A stretch of 64,000 nt of DNA from assembly GCF_014652415.1 (NCBI RefSeq), contig NZ_BMYT01000001.1, forward strand, positions 1,173,352-1,237,351, given 5' to 3'. Source of the stretch: Affinundibacterium macrobrachii (GTDB lineage: Bacteria > Pseudomonadota > Gammaproteobacteria > Burkholderiales > Burkholderiaceae_D). Both the position numbers and the translations under genes were made by a program. Shown here piece after piece: positions 46,007 through 55,417 of this stretch. Numbering within the stretch: position 1 is the first letter of the stretch; the number at the start of each line of letters is the position of its first letter. The notes beneath the pieces were generated by a model, which did not search any database, was not told where the DNA came from, and saw only the letters and a list, made by a program, of their open reading frames with translations.

Positions 46007-47304
46007 TGTTCAATCTTAAGCATACCAAGCGTACTTATTACACTAGGCACATAAAGCGCACGCTGCTTAGCGCCTACTTAGTCGCCGCAGGACTTGTTGC
46101 CCAACCTGTGTTTGCCAATAATGATCCTTTATCGATTCTGCCGCCAGAAACCTTGGTTAGAAAAAGTTTCTCCAATATTCCGCAACTTCGCGCTGGCAAT
46201 ATGGGAATCAATCTAGCGGGCAATCAAAAATCACGCCTTGAAGCTGGTCATTATGAATGGACCGCCCGAGCAGGCCTAAGTCGCCGAACCGATTTAAACG
46301 GTGGGCGGTATCGTGAACAAGAATTTGCACTCGAACGACCTGTGCGTTGGTTTGGTAAAGCAGATAAAGATCGTGCCATTGGTGACAAAGGTATTGAACT
46401 AGCAAAAGCCAGTTACGCGGATCAATGGCATGAAACCAGCCGTGCATTGCTGAAGGATTGGTTTGAAGTATTACGTGAAGACTTCACTCTAAAACAATTA
46501 CGTCAGCAACTCGAGATCACGGAGCAATTGAGCGCGATCGCAGCAAAACGCGTCAAGGCCGGCGATGCCGCCCACTTCGAACAACTCTTCGCCGAAACCG
46601 AATTACAGCGGGTACGTGCATTGTTACAACAAACAGAGCAAAGATTTGAGTTAGCAACGCAAGCGTTACAAGCAAACTATCCAGGCCTACCACTACCAAG
46701 CGCTGGCAGTTTGCCACAACCGCTGAGCGTAGACTCACAAGACCCGAAGGCGAGCGAGCATTGGCTCGATAAAATATTAGAGGACAATCACGAACTCGAA
46801 TTAGCACAAGCAGAAGCCGACTATATGGGACTGCAAGCCGCCAGAGTCGATCAAGATAAAATGCCAGATCCGACTTTGGGAATACGCTCCAGTCGCGAAC
46901 GTGATGGTCAAGAGCGCGTGGTCGGTTTTAGTATTTCTATGCCCTTCCCCGGCGCAGCACGCAGCAGTGAAAGAAGTGCAGCACTGACAAAGGCGCAGAT
47001 CGCCAATGAGAAATTACAGCAAGTACAAACCAAGGTAAAACTCATGGCAAGACAAGCGATTACAGACAGCCAACGCACCTTTACCACGTGGAAGACCTTG
47101 GACAGCTTGCGTCAACAAAGTATGCAACAAGCGAATCTAATGCAAACCGCCTACCGATTGGGTGAAGTCGGCATTACAGAAGCACTGAATACGAGAAAGA
47201 TGGCACTGGATTCGGCAATCGCAGCCGACACAGCACAAATCGACGCACTCTCAGCCTATGCGAGACTACATCTCGACGCGCATCTGATTTGGGCTTTGGA
47301 TTAA
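46006..47304 (+). CDS. TolC-family outer-membrane efflux channel
   Basis: The 432-residue protein has a signal peptide (ending in QPVFA) and two helical repeats typical of outer-membrane efflux proteins, each ending in a long coiled coil (about 110-215 and 320-425). Family features include GAARSSERSAAL and the repeat end MALDSAIAADTAQIDALSAYARLH. I start at the ATG at 46006, overlapping the DUF3240 stop, with GGGAGA six bases upstream. It is the only such channel gene in the window and could serve both pumps. Confidence 0.9.
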   Translation: MFNLKHTKRTYYTRHIKRTLLSAYLVAAGLVAQPVFANNDPLSILPPETLVRKSFSNIPQLRAGNMGINLAGNQKSRLEAGHYEWTARAGLSRRTDLNGGRYREQEFALERPVRWFGKADKDRAIGDKGIELAKASYADQWHETSRALLKDWFEVLREDFTLKQLRQQLEITEQLSAIAAKRVKAGDAAHFEQLFAETELQRVRALLQQTEQRFELATQALQANYPGLPLPSAGSLPQPLSVDSQDPKASEHWLDKILEDNHELELAQAEADYMGLQAARVDQDKMPDPTLGIRSSRERDGQERVVGFSISMPFPGAARSSERSAALTKAQIANEKLQQVQTKVKLMARQAITDSQRTFTTWKTLDSLRQQSMQQANLMQTAYRLGEVGITEALNTRKMALDSAIAADTAQIDALSAYARLHLDAHLIWALD

Positions 47305-47393
47305 ATCATTTTTAGATTCAATGCATTGTCAGACTCAATGCATTTTCAGGTGAAATGATTCGATTTAGTTTTTATTGACTAAGTAAATAAATC

Positions 47394-47433
47394 AAAACGC
47401 TCCAAGAATGAGACTACATTCTTGGAGCGTTTT
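47394..47433. terminator. Bidirectional intrinsic terminator after efflux locus 2 and narK
   Basis: AAAACGCTCCAAGAATG pairs perfectly with CATTCTTGGAGCGTTTT around a six-base loop, followed by TATTTTG on the plus strand. It lies between the convergent channel gene and narK. Confidence 0.93.
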
Positions 47434-47513
47434 ATTTTGTAGAACTACGATGCAAAGGGATCATCAAACATCCAACAACAAGCGATCACTTTGCAACAAA
47501 GCCATCAAGCGTA

Positions 47514-48779
47514 TCAAGCATTTGCTGTATTTAAAGCTGTTTGTGCAGATTGCATAATCTCTTTACGGAATTGGAAGTGCATCCACACCAAAGATACGCA
47601 AACTGTGCCATACAAAAGCATGAAACAAGAACTACGTACACCGGTCAAATCAACCATTGCGCCAAACATGATCGGCAACACGAAACCACCAAGACCACCA
47701 GCGAGGCCAACCACACCAGACACTGCGCCAATATTATGCGTGTATTCATCAGAGATAAATTTAAACACCGATGCTTTGCCAACCGCCATAGCGATCCCAA
47801 CTACAAATAATAAGCTCGTAAAAATCACTGGCGTTAAGGCGATATTAAATACTTGTGGGCCAGTCACTGTTTTGATTGTAAATTCAGTCTGCGGATAAGA
47901 TAACAAGAAAAACGATACCCAACATACCCACATCACCCACCAAGTCACTTTGTACGCACCATATTTATCGGATAACCATCCACCAAAAGCACGCAATACG
48001 CCACCTGGTAAAGAGAAGCACGCAGCCAACAATGCAGCGTCTTTCATATCGAAATCATACTCAGTGACATAGTATTTCACCATCCACAAACTCAAGCCTA
48101 CATAGCCACCAAATACCACAGAATAGTACTGGCAATAGCGCCACACTTTGGGGTCTTTCAGCATCTTCAATTGCGCTGTAAAACTCACACTCGACTTCAC
48201 ATTATGACTGGGGTCGGTCGCAGAGAATACCCAAAAAATTAAAGCTGCTGCCAACATCAATACCGCATACACTTTCGGCACCATCACCCAGCCAGCCGAA
48301 GCAATGATCGCGGGTGCAATAAATTTATTCACCGCTGCACCAGAATTGCCCGCGCCAAAAATCCCCATCGCCAAACCTTGACGATCTTTTTTGAACCAAC
48401 GCGCAACATACGGCGTACCCACCGAGAACGAGCCACCAGCCAAACCAACAAACAAACCGAGCACCAAGAAGTGCCAATAGGCGGTAGCGTAACTAATCAA
48501 ATAAATAGGGATGACGGTACTAATCATCAACATAAATAAGACGATACGACCACCAAAACGATCAGTCCAAATTCCCAGTGGAACGCGAATCAAAGAACCC
48601 GTTAAGACCGGCATCGCGGTCAACAGTCCAAACTGCGTTTCATTTAAACCCAAAGATTTTTTGATTGGAATGCCGATCACGCCGAACATCATCCAAATCG
48701 TAAAACAAATAGTAAAAGCCAAGGTACTGGCACCGAGTACCGAATTGGCTTTTCCTGAACTATTTACCTGCGTAGTCAT
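47514..48779 (-). CDS. narK: Nitrate/nitrite transporter of the NarK family
   Basis: The 421-residue MFS protein has twelve predicted membrane helices. Both nitrate-signature glycine helices are visible: GLAGGSFSVGTPYVARWF near residue 115 and GVVGLAGGLGGFVLP near 370. Two membrane arginines in LIRVPLGIWTDRFG and LRAFGGWLSDKYG stand where NarK binds the anion. It imports nitrate or exchanges nitrate for nitrite. GGGAG precedes the ATG. It lies 28 kb from narGHJI and stands alone; the motif TAGTTCT-TT-TGGCGTA upstream links it to the same regulon. Whether it is NarK1 (proton symport) or NarK2 (antiport) type is not decided here. Confidence 0.94.
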   Translation of the reverse strand: MTTQVNSSGKANSVLGASTLAFTICFTIWMMFGVIGIPIKKSLGLNETQFGLLTAMPVLTGSLIRVPLGIWTDRFGGRIVLFMLMISTVIPIYLISYATAYWHFLVLGLFVGLAGGSFSVGTPYVARWFKKDRQGLAMGIFGAGNSGAAVNKFIAPAIIASAGWVMVPKVYAVLMLAAALIFWVFSATDPSHNVKSSVSFTAQLKMLKDPKVWRYCQYYSVVFGGYVGLSLWMVKYYVTEYDFDMKDAALLAACFSLPGGVLRAFGGWLSDKYGAYKVTWWVMWVCWVSFFLLSYPQTEFTIKTVTGPQVFNIALTPVIFTSLLFVVGIAMAVGKASVFKFISDEYTHNIGAVSGVVGLAGGLGGFVLPIMFGAMVDLTGVRSSCFMLLYGTVCVSLVWMHFQFRKEIMQSAQTALNTANA

Positions 48780-48883
48780 TATTTACTCCCTTAACTTTTT
48801 TCAGTACTGTCAGCTTAGGGGAGTTTTACACTTTGATAAATTCGCCTGAAGTAGGCAAAGGACTAGGCTAATCAGGCTAGGGA

Positions 48884-48899
48884 TACGCCAAAAGAACTA
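48884..48899. promoter_or_regulatory. NarL-like 7-2-7 element upstream of narK
   Basis: On the plus strand TACGCCA-AA-AGAACTA; AGAACTA matches the NarL half AKRRGTA at six of seven positions and TACGCCA keeps the TAC start. It is centred about 112 bases upstream of the narK ATG. Its complement shares CTAGTTCTTTTGG with the moaA element. An FNR-like half-site TTGAT lies at 48833-48837. Confidence 0.5.
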
Positions 48900-48972
48900 G
48901 ACTCGCTTTGGGAGCATGGCTTAAGAGTGTTAAACTGTCGCCTGCGAAACATCTCATCATAAGAAAATCACA

Positions 48973-49371
48973 ATGAATCAAAACCTCAGTATCGACGAAT
49001 ACAATGCACTAGAAGAAATCACCAAATTACCAAAAGGTGCGCGTCCTAGTGCTTGTATCTCACGCAATTCAAAGCGTTTAATCGGTATCAAATTAATTGC
49101 ACATCGCCGCGATGGTAGTTTTGAACTGACCGAAAATGGTCGCCAGATTTTGTTTATCAAACAATGTATTAATGGCTTGCGCGCTATCGCAGAAAATCCA
49201 GACTTTGAGTTAAGTGCACCAGTGGCGACTTTTTTAGGAAAGAAAGCCCACATCGAAATCGATGCAGGCAGCGGCAAGCACCGTATCACTGCACGCGGCT
49301 TAGAATGTTTGGCGGATATTGAAGCGACGATACAAACAAGCGCGACAAAAGGATTAGGCAAAAAGTCTTAA
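48973..49371 (+). CDS. Unknown small protein, possibly winged-helix
   Basis: This 132-residue protein has no recognised family. Residues 5-60 could form helices plus a hairpin wing (SCISRNSKRLIGIKLIAHRRDGSFELTENGRQ, read as helix-turn-strand-strand), and residues 95-130 repeat a similar pattern (HRITARGLECLADIE). It is basic with no signal or membrane segment. It is divergent from narK, sharing a 193-base gap, and ends five bases from the convergent lnt. A DNA-binding role is a guess from shape only. Confidence 0.6.
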   Translation: MNQNLSIDEYNALEEITKLPKGARPSACISRNSKRLIGIKLIAHRRDGSFELTENGRQILFIKQCINGLRAIAENPDFELSAPVATFLGKKAHIEIDAGSGKHRITARGLECLADIEATIQTSATKGLGKKS

Positions 49372-49375
49372 GCGC

Positions 49376-50947
49376 TTATTGCTGCAAACGACGAGGGCGG
49401 CGTGCGCTGATAAAGTAGGCTGCTAACAATGCTAAGCCAGCAAGCAAAGCCATAGTCGCATCACCAAAGCGAATGTAAGGCGTGAGTCCTTGCATGCCCT
49501 GCACCTGTCCCGCCAAGCTGCCCAGAGTCAATGTCGGCAATTGTGCGATGATCTCGCCGCGTTCATTAATGATCGCAGTAGCGCCCGTGTTGGTCGAACG
49601 TAGCATCGGCCTGCCCGTTTCCAAACTACGCATTTGAGAAATCTGTAAATGCTGCGGAATCGCAATCGAATCACCATACCAAGCCAAGTTCGACACATTC
49701 AATAATATCGTTGCCGCGCCTTGCGCTGTCTGTGCCTGCGCTCGCAATTGCAAAGCGATTTCATCGCCAAACAAATCCTCATAACAAATATTCGGCATCA
49801 CGCGTTGATCTTTGACTCGCTGATTGGCTTGTAACACGCCTGGACTCGCGAACTCACCAAGCGGAATTTGCATCATATTCACAAACCAACGGAATCCATA
49901 AGGTACAAACTCACCAAATGGGACTAAGTGATGTTTATCGTAACGATACACTTGAGTATCATGCGCCGAATATCCCAATACGCTATTGGAGTAACGATTA
50001 TTCCCATCATCAGTCGCGACTCCGACAAACAAATTGCTGCCTGATTCACTCGCATATGTTTGTAATTGCGGCAAATAATCTGGAGGTAACTGCGAAGTCA
50101 AAATCGGTAAAGCAGTTTCTGGTACCGCGATTAAATCCGCGGGCTTCTCAGTGATCATGCTGCGATATAAGCTCAAAGTGCTATCGATGAAATCAGCATC
50201 AAATTTAACGCCTTGATCAATATTGCCTTGCGCTAAACGAACGCTTAAAGGTTTTCCATGCGGACTAGTCCATGCAATATTTTGCAAACCAAAACCAAGA
50301 CCAAACACGACTAACAACAAAGCCAAACCAGCAGTACGTTTGCGTCTTGAGGCTTTCAACACAAACAAACTGACACAAGCTGCGATCAAACAAACGATCC
50401 CACTCAGACCATAAACACCCAGCACTGGCGCGAAACCCGCCAACGGACTAGCAACTTGTGCATAGCCTAAAGACAACCACGGAAAACCTGTCATCAAATA
50501 GCCACGCAAGTATTCAAATAGCGCCCACAATGCAGGAATCACCAATAATAGTAAGACCGAATTCGGGATAGACCAACGACGCCGTAAGCTACGCGCAAAC
50601 AACAAAGTCAACGTCGGAAAAAGCGCCATATAACTAGCCAAAAAGGCGAGCGCAATGATTGCCAAAATCCAAGGCATGCCGCCATAGCGCGTCATCGCAA
50701 TTAAGAGCCAACTGACACCGCTAAACATCATGCCAAAAGCGTAGCTAAAGCTGACGACAAATAACTGCTTCTTATTCCACTCAGGATGAAGCAGCACAAT
50801 AGAGAACAGCAGTGCAAGCGTAACAAACTGCAAAGGCCAAACAAAAAAAGGCGCGAATGATAAAACATTCATGCCTCCTAATAGCAATGCCACGAGACTA
50901 GCTCGTGGCACTGAAAGTTTTTGCAACCAAGTATTAACAGCGAACAT
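49376..50947 (-). CDS. lnt: Apolipoprotein N-acyltransferase
   Basis: Lnt adds the third acyl chain to lipoproteins at the periplasmic face of the inner membrane. The 523-residue protein has about seven membrane helices (six N-terminal, one at the C-terminus) around a nitrilase domain. The catalytic triad is visible: Glu in AVPETALPIL, Lys in RYDKHHLVPFGE and Cys in MPNICYEDLFG. It starts six bases after corC, as in the usual corC-lnt operon. Confidence 0.96.
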   Translation of the reverse strand: MFAVNTWLQKLSVPRASLVALLLGGMNVLSFAPFFVWPLQFVTLALLFSIVLLHPEWNKKQLFVVSFSYAFGMMFSGVSWLLIAMTRYGGMPWILAIIALAFLASYMALFPTLTLLFARSLRRRWSIPNSVLLLLVIPALWALFEYLRGYLMTGFPWLSLGYAQVASPLAGFAPVLGVYGLSGIVCLIAACVSLFVLKASRRKRTAGLALLLVVFGLGFGLQNIAWTSPHGKPLSVRLAQGNIDQGVKFDADFIDSTLSLYRSMITEKPADLIAVPETALPILTSQLPPDYLPQLQTYASESGSNLFVGVATDDGNNRYSNSVLGYSAHDTQVYRYDKHHLVPFGEFVPYGFRWFVNMMQIPLGEFASPGVLQANQRVKDQRVMPNICYEDLFGDEIALQLRAQAQTAQGAATILLNVSNLAWYGDSIAIPQHLQISQMRSLETGRPMLRSTNTGATAIINERGEIIAQLPTLTLGSLAGQVQGMQGLTPYIRFGDATMALLAGLALLAAYFISARRPRRLQQ

Positions 50948-50953
50948 GCCGAT

Positions 50954-51835
50954 CTATTCTTCCGAACTATAGTTAGCGCTGCGCTTTTCAACCAAAATAA
51001 TTTGCACCTGACGCGCATCTGCACGTAAGACTTCAAAATGTAATTGGCCGATATTAAACTCGTCCCCTTTGTGCGGAACACGTTGTAAATGATTAGTAAT
51101 AAAGCCGCCAATCGTATCCGCGTCAGCATCGGTAAATTCGGTACCGATCACTTCATTGAATTGCTCAATTTCAGTCAAGCCTTTTACGCGCCAGCGTTTA
51201 CCATTGCCTTGATTTTCCAAGACGATGATATTGTCTTCTTCCTCATCGAAATCGTACTCATCTTCGATATCGCCGACAATTTGCTCCAGCACATCTTCAA
51301 TCGTAATCAAACCGGCGACCGCTCCATACTCATCGACCACCATCGCCATATGATTACGGTTAGCACGGAAATCACGCAATAAAATATTCAAGCGCTTGGA
51401 TTCGGGAATATACACAACCGGACGCAACATCTTGTGTACGTCAAAACTCTCTTCAGCGTAATAACGCAACAAATCTTTCGCTAACAGAATGCCGACAACT
51501 TTATCGCGATCACCATCCACCGCAGGGAAACGCGAGTGTGCGGTTTCTAGCACTTCTGGCATCCATTCAGCGATGGGTTTAGAGATATCGACCACATCCA
51601 TTTGCGAACGCGGCACCATGACATCACGGGCAGATAAATCAGAGACTTGGAAAACCCCTTCGATCATTGCCAAGGCATCGGCATCAATCAAATTACGTTC
51701 TTGCGCGTCGTGCAGAACTTCTAACAGCTCTTCACGGTTTTCGGGTTCAGGAGAAATTAAGGCGGTCAATCGTTCAAACAATGACCTATGTGGTTTAAGG
51801 TCAGCTGATCTGACCTTACTAGAGTGCTCTTGCAT
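50954..51835 (-). CDS. corC: CorC-family CBS-domain protein
   Basis: The 293-residue cytoplasmic protein has two CBS domains (about 60-190; VPRSQMDVVDIS and MAMVVDEYGAVAGLITIED) and a C-terminal CorC_HlyC domain (about 205-285; DTIGGFITNHLQRVP). The family is linked to magnesium and cobalt efflux. The usual upstream partners ybeZ and ybeY are absent here; instead a 330-base gap precedes the gene. No clear ribosome site precedes the ATG. Confidence 0.93.
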   Translation of the reverse strand: MQEHSSKVRSADLKPHRSLFERLTALISPEPENREELLEVLHDAQERNLIDADALAMIEGVFQVSDLSARDVMVPRSQMDVVDISKPIAEWMPEVLETAHSRFPAVDGDRDKVVGILLAKDLLRYYAEESFDVHKMLRPVVYIPESKRLNILLRDFRANRNHMAMVVDEYGAVAGLITIEDVLEQIVGDIEDEYDFDEEEDNIIVLENQGNGKRWRVKGLTEIEQFNEVIGTEFTDADADTIGGFITNHLQRVPHKGDEFNIGQLHFEVLRADARQVQIILVEKRSANYSSEE

Positions 51836-52165
51836 AATGGGCTTAACGCCGTTGTTTCAATCCTACAGGATACAACATCTGCGCGGTTTTCCCAAATTTT
51901 GCGACAAGTTTATGCGCTAAATTAACTGAACTTGGCGTGCGAAGAAGACAAAATTACCTAACTCGACACATGTAAATATAGAACGCAGGTGGCCTTAAGA
52001 ATGCAAATCAGGCGCAACACAAAGACTAATAAGCCTGAACAAATCAAAGTAAATTCAACTACTTAGCCTCAGCACTTCGCCTAAAATAGATGATTCGTCT
52101 CAAACAATGAAAAGCCCAATAATGCCTAAGCGCGTTTTTATAGAGAAGGCAAATCGACTAAGAAA
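51836..52165. other. Gap between corC and the DUF1294 gene
   Basis: These 330 bases hold no coding frame of real character. A small palindrome ATCCT-AC-AGGAT (51860-51871) lies just upstream of corC. The region must carry promoters for both divergent genes; none is obvious. Confidence 0.4.
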
Positions 52166-52456
52166 ATGATGAACACCGTTTTATATTATTCAGTCGCGAA
52201 TTTGATTTGTTTTGCGCTTTTTGCCTGGGATAAGTGGGCAGCACGAACGCAACAACGCAGAATTGCCGAATTCAACCTGCATCTAAGCTGCCTACTTGGC
52301 GGTGCAGCCGGAGCTTTAATTGCCCAACAATTACTCAGGCACAAAACCAAAAAATTCTTATTTACACTGATCATTTACTTGAGCATCGCGCTCCATAGCT
52401 TATTGATCATCGCCATCAGCAACGAGCCTAGCCTTCTTCACTACGCTCTCAGCTAA
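52166..52456 (+). CDS. DUF1294 small membrane protein
   Basis: The 96-residue protein has three or four hydrophobic segments. The DUF1294 pattern is present: FAWDKWAAR near residue 18, QRRIAEFNLHLSCLLGGAAGALIAQ in the middle and RHKTKKFLFTLI. The function of the family is unknown. Two adjacent ATG codons could start it. It is convergent with the phosphatase gene with a 22-base gap. Confidence 0.88.
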   Translation: MMNTVLYYSVANLICFALFAWDKWAARTQQRRIAEFNLHLSCLLGGAAGALIAQQLLRHKTKKFLFTLIIYLSIALHSLLIIAISNEPSLLHYALS

Positions 52457-52478
52457 TATAAAACATTAAAAAGAACTT

Positions 52479-52961
52479 CTAGTAACGCAACACGGTGTAA
52501 GTTGGCAGCGCATTTTTATTCAAATGCACGACAATTAAACGATCGTACTCATCGTCGGCAACCGTCTTTGCGTTTTGTATTCCCAATCCTTGTAGGATAT
52601 CAAGCAAGGTATTCGAATGCCCTACTACCAAGGTATTTACCTCTGTCGAAGCTAATTTTTTTCCAAAAACACGTGATTCCTTGGCGGCGTATTGGCTGAG
52701 GCTGAGTTGTGCGCTTTGTGCCAATGGTGAAGCAGTCATTTGTGTGCGTTGAAACTCGGTCACATAAATACGCTTCACTTCTGCATCACGCAAGATATTG
52801 GCTAAATTCAATGCCCTTTGCTTGCCCTGCGCACTCAATTCAGGATCGCGACTCTCATCGACTTTCTCGCCATGTCGCACCATAAAAATTGTTTGAAACG
52901 ACCACGCTTGGGTGCTCAACAAACTCAAAACAAGCCACATAGCCCAATATGTTTTTTTCAT
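52479..52961 (-). CDS. Periplasmic histidine phosphatase-family protein
   Basis: The 160-residue protein has a signal peptide ending near TQAWS. The phosphoglycerate mutase-like motif FMVRHGEKVDE carries the catalytic His, and the second His is in VVGHSNTLLD. It resembles the small SixA/Ais-like secreted phosphatases. I use the ATG at 52961, as AGGA lies seven bases before it; an ATG two codons upstream sits too close to that site. The substrate is unknown. Confidence 0.85.
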   Translation of the reverse strand: MKKTYWAMWLVLSLLSTQAWSFQTIFMVRHGEKVDESRDPELSAQGKQRALNLANILRDAEVKRIYVTEFQRTQMTASPLAQSAQLSLSQYAAKESRVFGKKLASTEVNTLVVGHSNTLLDILQGLGIQNAKTVADDEYDRLIVVHLNKNALPTYTVLRY

Positions 52962-53028
52962 GCTCATGTCCTGTATCTAAAATTTCCACTCATTCAAACG
53001 CTTCAACTTGACCATACTATGACGACTC

Positions 53029-53679
53029 TTATTCCTTAAACTCCCACTTCTTCCAATTTGCCAACACCGCATTTGGATATTCTGCACGCCCACGACTACC
53101 GTTATATCGCCCTAATGCCAAAAACAAATTGCCACCTTCCATGTCGATATACATTCGAAGAATAGAACAACCATAGCGCAAATTTGTTTGCATTTGAAAC
53201 AGTTTTTTAGGATCACCATCACCAATCACGCGCGACCAAAATGGCATCACTTGCATATATCCACGAGCACCAACAATCGAAACCGCATATTTCTTAAATC
53301 CAGACTCGACTTGCATTAGACCCAACACCAAGCCGGTATCCAAACCGGCTCGCTTTGATTCGTACCACACCGTTTCTAAAAATTCGATACGCGTCTGCTT
53401 ATCTGGCATACGACGTTTTAAGCGATCCGACATCTCACCCAACCAGTGCAAGTATTTAATGCGATCTTCAATTCGCTCGAATGTCGGTTTGGGCGGATTG
53501 GGATCTGCCACCAGTTTTGCCAAAGCCAATCTGACAGAATCTGCAATCGCTTCCTCTTTCTGATTTCCTGCAATGGCAACTTGGCTCAAGCCAAACAGCA
53601 GAACAAAAAAACAAACGCGAGTTTGTTTCTTGAATAAACAAACTCGCGTTCTCACTACTTTCAACAAATTCATGCGCAA
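53029..53679 (-). CDS. Lytic transglycosylase, SLT domain
   Basis: The 216-residue protein has a signal peptide (hydrophobic VCFFVLLFGLSQVAIA) and an SLT domain (about 95-205). The catalytic Glu is in GLMQVESGFKK, with GARGYMQVMPFW and ALGRYNGSRG as in the family. It cleaves peptidoglycan in the periplasm. The N-terminal region is odd: TRVCLFKKQTRVCFF repeats a short peptide because the DNA there is a perfect inverted repeat (53614-53650) that also looks like the proS terminator. The start is one base after the proS stop; no better start preserves the signal peptide. Confidence 0.88.
   Translation of the reverse strand: MRMNLLKVVRTRVCLFKKQTRVCFFVLLFGLSQVAIAGNQKEEAIADSVRLALAKLVADPNPPKPTFERIEDRIKYLHWLGEMSDRLKRRMPDKQTRIEFLETVWYESKRAGLDTGLVLGLMQVESGFKKYAVSIVGARGYMQVMPFWSRVIGDGDPKKLFQMQTNLRYGCSILRMYIDMEGGNLFLALGRYNGSRGRAEYPNAVLANWKKWEFKE
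53614..53650 (-). terminator. Intrinsic terminator for proS, inside the next gene
   Basis: On the minus strand AACGCGAGTTTGTTT pairs perfectly with AAACAAACTCGCGTT around a seven-base loop and is followed by TGTTTTTTTG. This is a classic intrinsic terminator 30 bases after the proS stop. It lies within codons about 11-22 of the transglycosylase gene, so it may act as an attenuator of that gene. Confidence 0.85.
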
Positions 53680-53680
53680 C

Positions 53681-55417
53681 TTACTTCGTCTGCAGTTTAG
53701 TCGTGAGGAAATTGAGCATCTCAGTCACTGCAACATTGCTTGCCTCTGCATCACGACGACCTTTGTATTCTAAATTGCCTTCTTTCAAACCACGATCTCC
53801 AATAACAACACGGTGCGGTACGCCGATCAATTCCCAATCCGCAAACATCGAACCTGGACGCAAATCACGGTCATCCAACAACACATCAACGCCAGCAGCT
53901 AATAAATCAGCGTAGAGTTTTTCTGCTTGCTCTTTAACTGCTGGACTCTTTTCCATACCCATAGGGCAAATCACAACTTCGAACGGCGCAATCGCTGTTG
54001 GCCAGATGATGCCTTTGTCGTCAAAGTTTTGTTCGATTGCAGCACCCAAGATACGGGTAATGCCAATACCATAGCAACCCATTTGCAAAGTCTGTGGTTT
54101 GCCATTTTCATCGAGGAAAGTCGCTTTCATCGCTTCGGAATAGCTAGTACCCAATTGGAACACGTGACCAACTTCGATACCACGCTGAATCGCCAACACA
54201 CCTTTGCCATCTGGTGACGGATCACCGGCAACCACATTGCGTAAATCAGCGACCATAGGTTCAGGCAAATCACGGCCCCAGTTTGCGCCAGTGAAGTGGA
54301 AATCTTCCTCATTCGCGCCACAGACAAAATCGCCCATCATCGCCACCGTGCGATCCGCCACTATTTTCACTGGCAATTTGGTATTTACAGGGCCAAGATA
54401 ACCTGGCTTAGTGCCGAAGTGTTCGACGATTTCTTCTTCGGTCGCAAAACGATAGTTCGCCAAACCTGGTACTTTGCTGGCTTTGATTTCATTCAATTCA
54501 TGATCACCGCGTAACAATAACAACCAGACTTGTTTTGTAACTTTATCTTTCTCTTCGGTTTCTACAGTCAAGACAATCGACTTGACCGTGTTTTGCAAAG
54601 GAATATTCAATAATTCGGCAACGTCTTCACACTTAGCTTTGCCTGGGGTTGCCGTTTTTATTAAAGCTTGTGTTGCTACTGGGCGCTCGCTATATAAAGA
54701 CAAGGCTTCCGCTGCTTCCATATTTGCCGCGTAATCGGACGTTGGGCAATACACCAAAGCATCCTCACCAGTTTCGGCAATCACGTGAAACTCATGCGAA
54801 CCAGTTCCGCCAATCGCACCGTTGTCAGCAGCGACTGCACGGAACTGCAAACCAAAGCGATTAAAGATGCGGATATAGGCGTCATACATGGTTTGATAAG
54901 ATTTTTTCAAACCATCCAAATCTCGGTCAAAAGAATAAGCGTCTTTCATCGTAAACTCACGACCACGCATCAAACCGAAGCGTGGGCGGCGTTCATCTCG
55001 GAATTTAGTTTGTATGTGGTAGAAGTTAATCGGTAACTGGCGATATGACTTCAACTCTGAGCGCACGACGTCGGTAATCACTTCTTCTGAGGTCGGCTGA
55101 ATCGCAAATTCACGCCCATGACGATCTTTGACACGCATGAGTTCAGGGCCCATCTTGTCCCAACGGCCGGTCTCCTGCCACAACTCAGCTGGTTGTACCA
55201 CAGGCATCAACATTTCAATCGCACCAGAACGATCCATCTCTTCTCGCACAATTTTTTCCACTTTACGAATCACGCGCAAACCCATGGGCATGTAGTTATA
55301 AATCCCGGAGCCGAGACGTTTAATCATCCCAGCGCGCATCATTAATTTGTGGCTGACGATTTCAGCATCAGCAGGAGCATCTTTTAAAGTAGAAATAAAA
55401 AACCGTGTGGCACGCAT
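53681..55417 (-). CDS. proS: Prolyl-tRNA synthetase
   Basis: ProS charges tRNA-Pro. The 578-residue protein has class II motifs: motif 1 near [12 protein letters not shown], motif 2 in [18 protein letters not shown] and motif 3 in [13 protein letters not shown]. An editing insertion domain (about 225-400) of the bacterial long type follows motif 2, and an anticodon-binding domain (about 475-570) ends the protein. The start [13 protein letters not shown] is typical. It is divergent from rppH across a 497-base gap. Confidence 0.98.
   Translation of the reverse strand: MRATRFFISTLKDAPADAEIVSHKLMMRAGMIKRLGSGIYNYMPMGLRVIRKVEKIVREEMDRSGAIEMLMPVVQPAELWQETGRWDKMGPELMRVKDRHGREFAIQPTSEEVITDVVRSELKSYRQLPINFYHIQTKFRDERRPRFGLMRGREFTMKDAYSFDRDLDGLKKSYQTMYDAYIRIFNRFGLQFRAVAADNGAIGGTGSHEFHVIAETGEDALVYCPTSDYAANMEAAEALSLYSERPVATQALIKTATPGKAKCEDVAELLNIPLQNTVKSIVLTVETEEKDKVTKQVWLLLLRGDHELNEIKASKVPGLANYRFATEEEIVEHFGTKPGYLGPVNTKLPVKIVADRTVAMMGDFVCGANEEDFHFTGANWGRDLPEPMVADLRNVVAGDPSPDGKGVLAIQRGIEVGHVFQLGTSYSEAMKATFLDENGKPQTLQMGCYGIGITRILGAAIEQNFDDKGIIWPTAIAPFEVVICPMGMEKSPAVKEQAEKLYADLLAAGVDVLLDDRDLRPGSMFADWELIGVPHRVVIGDRGLKEGNLEYKGRRDAEASNVAVTEMLNFLTTKLQTK

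Noticed and set aside
47443..47449. AGAACTA heptamer near the end of narK
   Set aside because: It is a lone half-site between two 3' ends beside a terminator; single heptamers occur about eight times by chance in this window.
48833..48846. Full FNR site upstream of narK
   Set aside because: Only the left half TTGAT fits; the right half TCGCC has no match to ATCAA.
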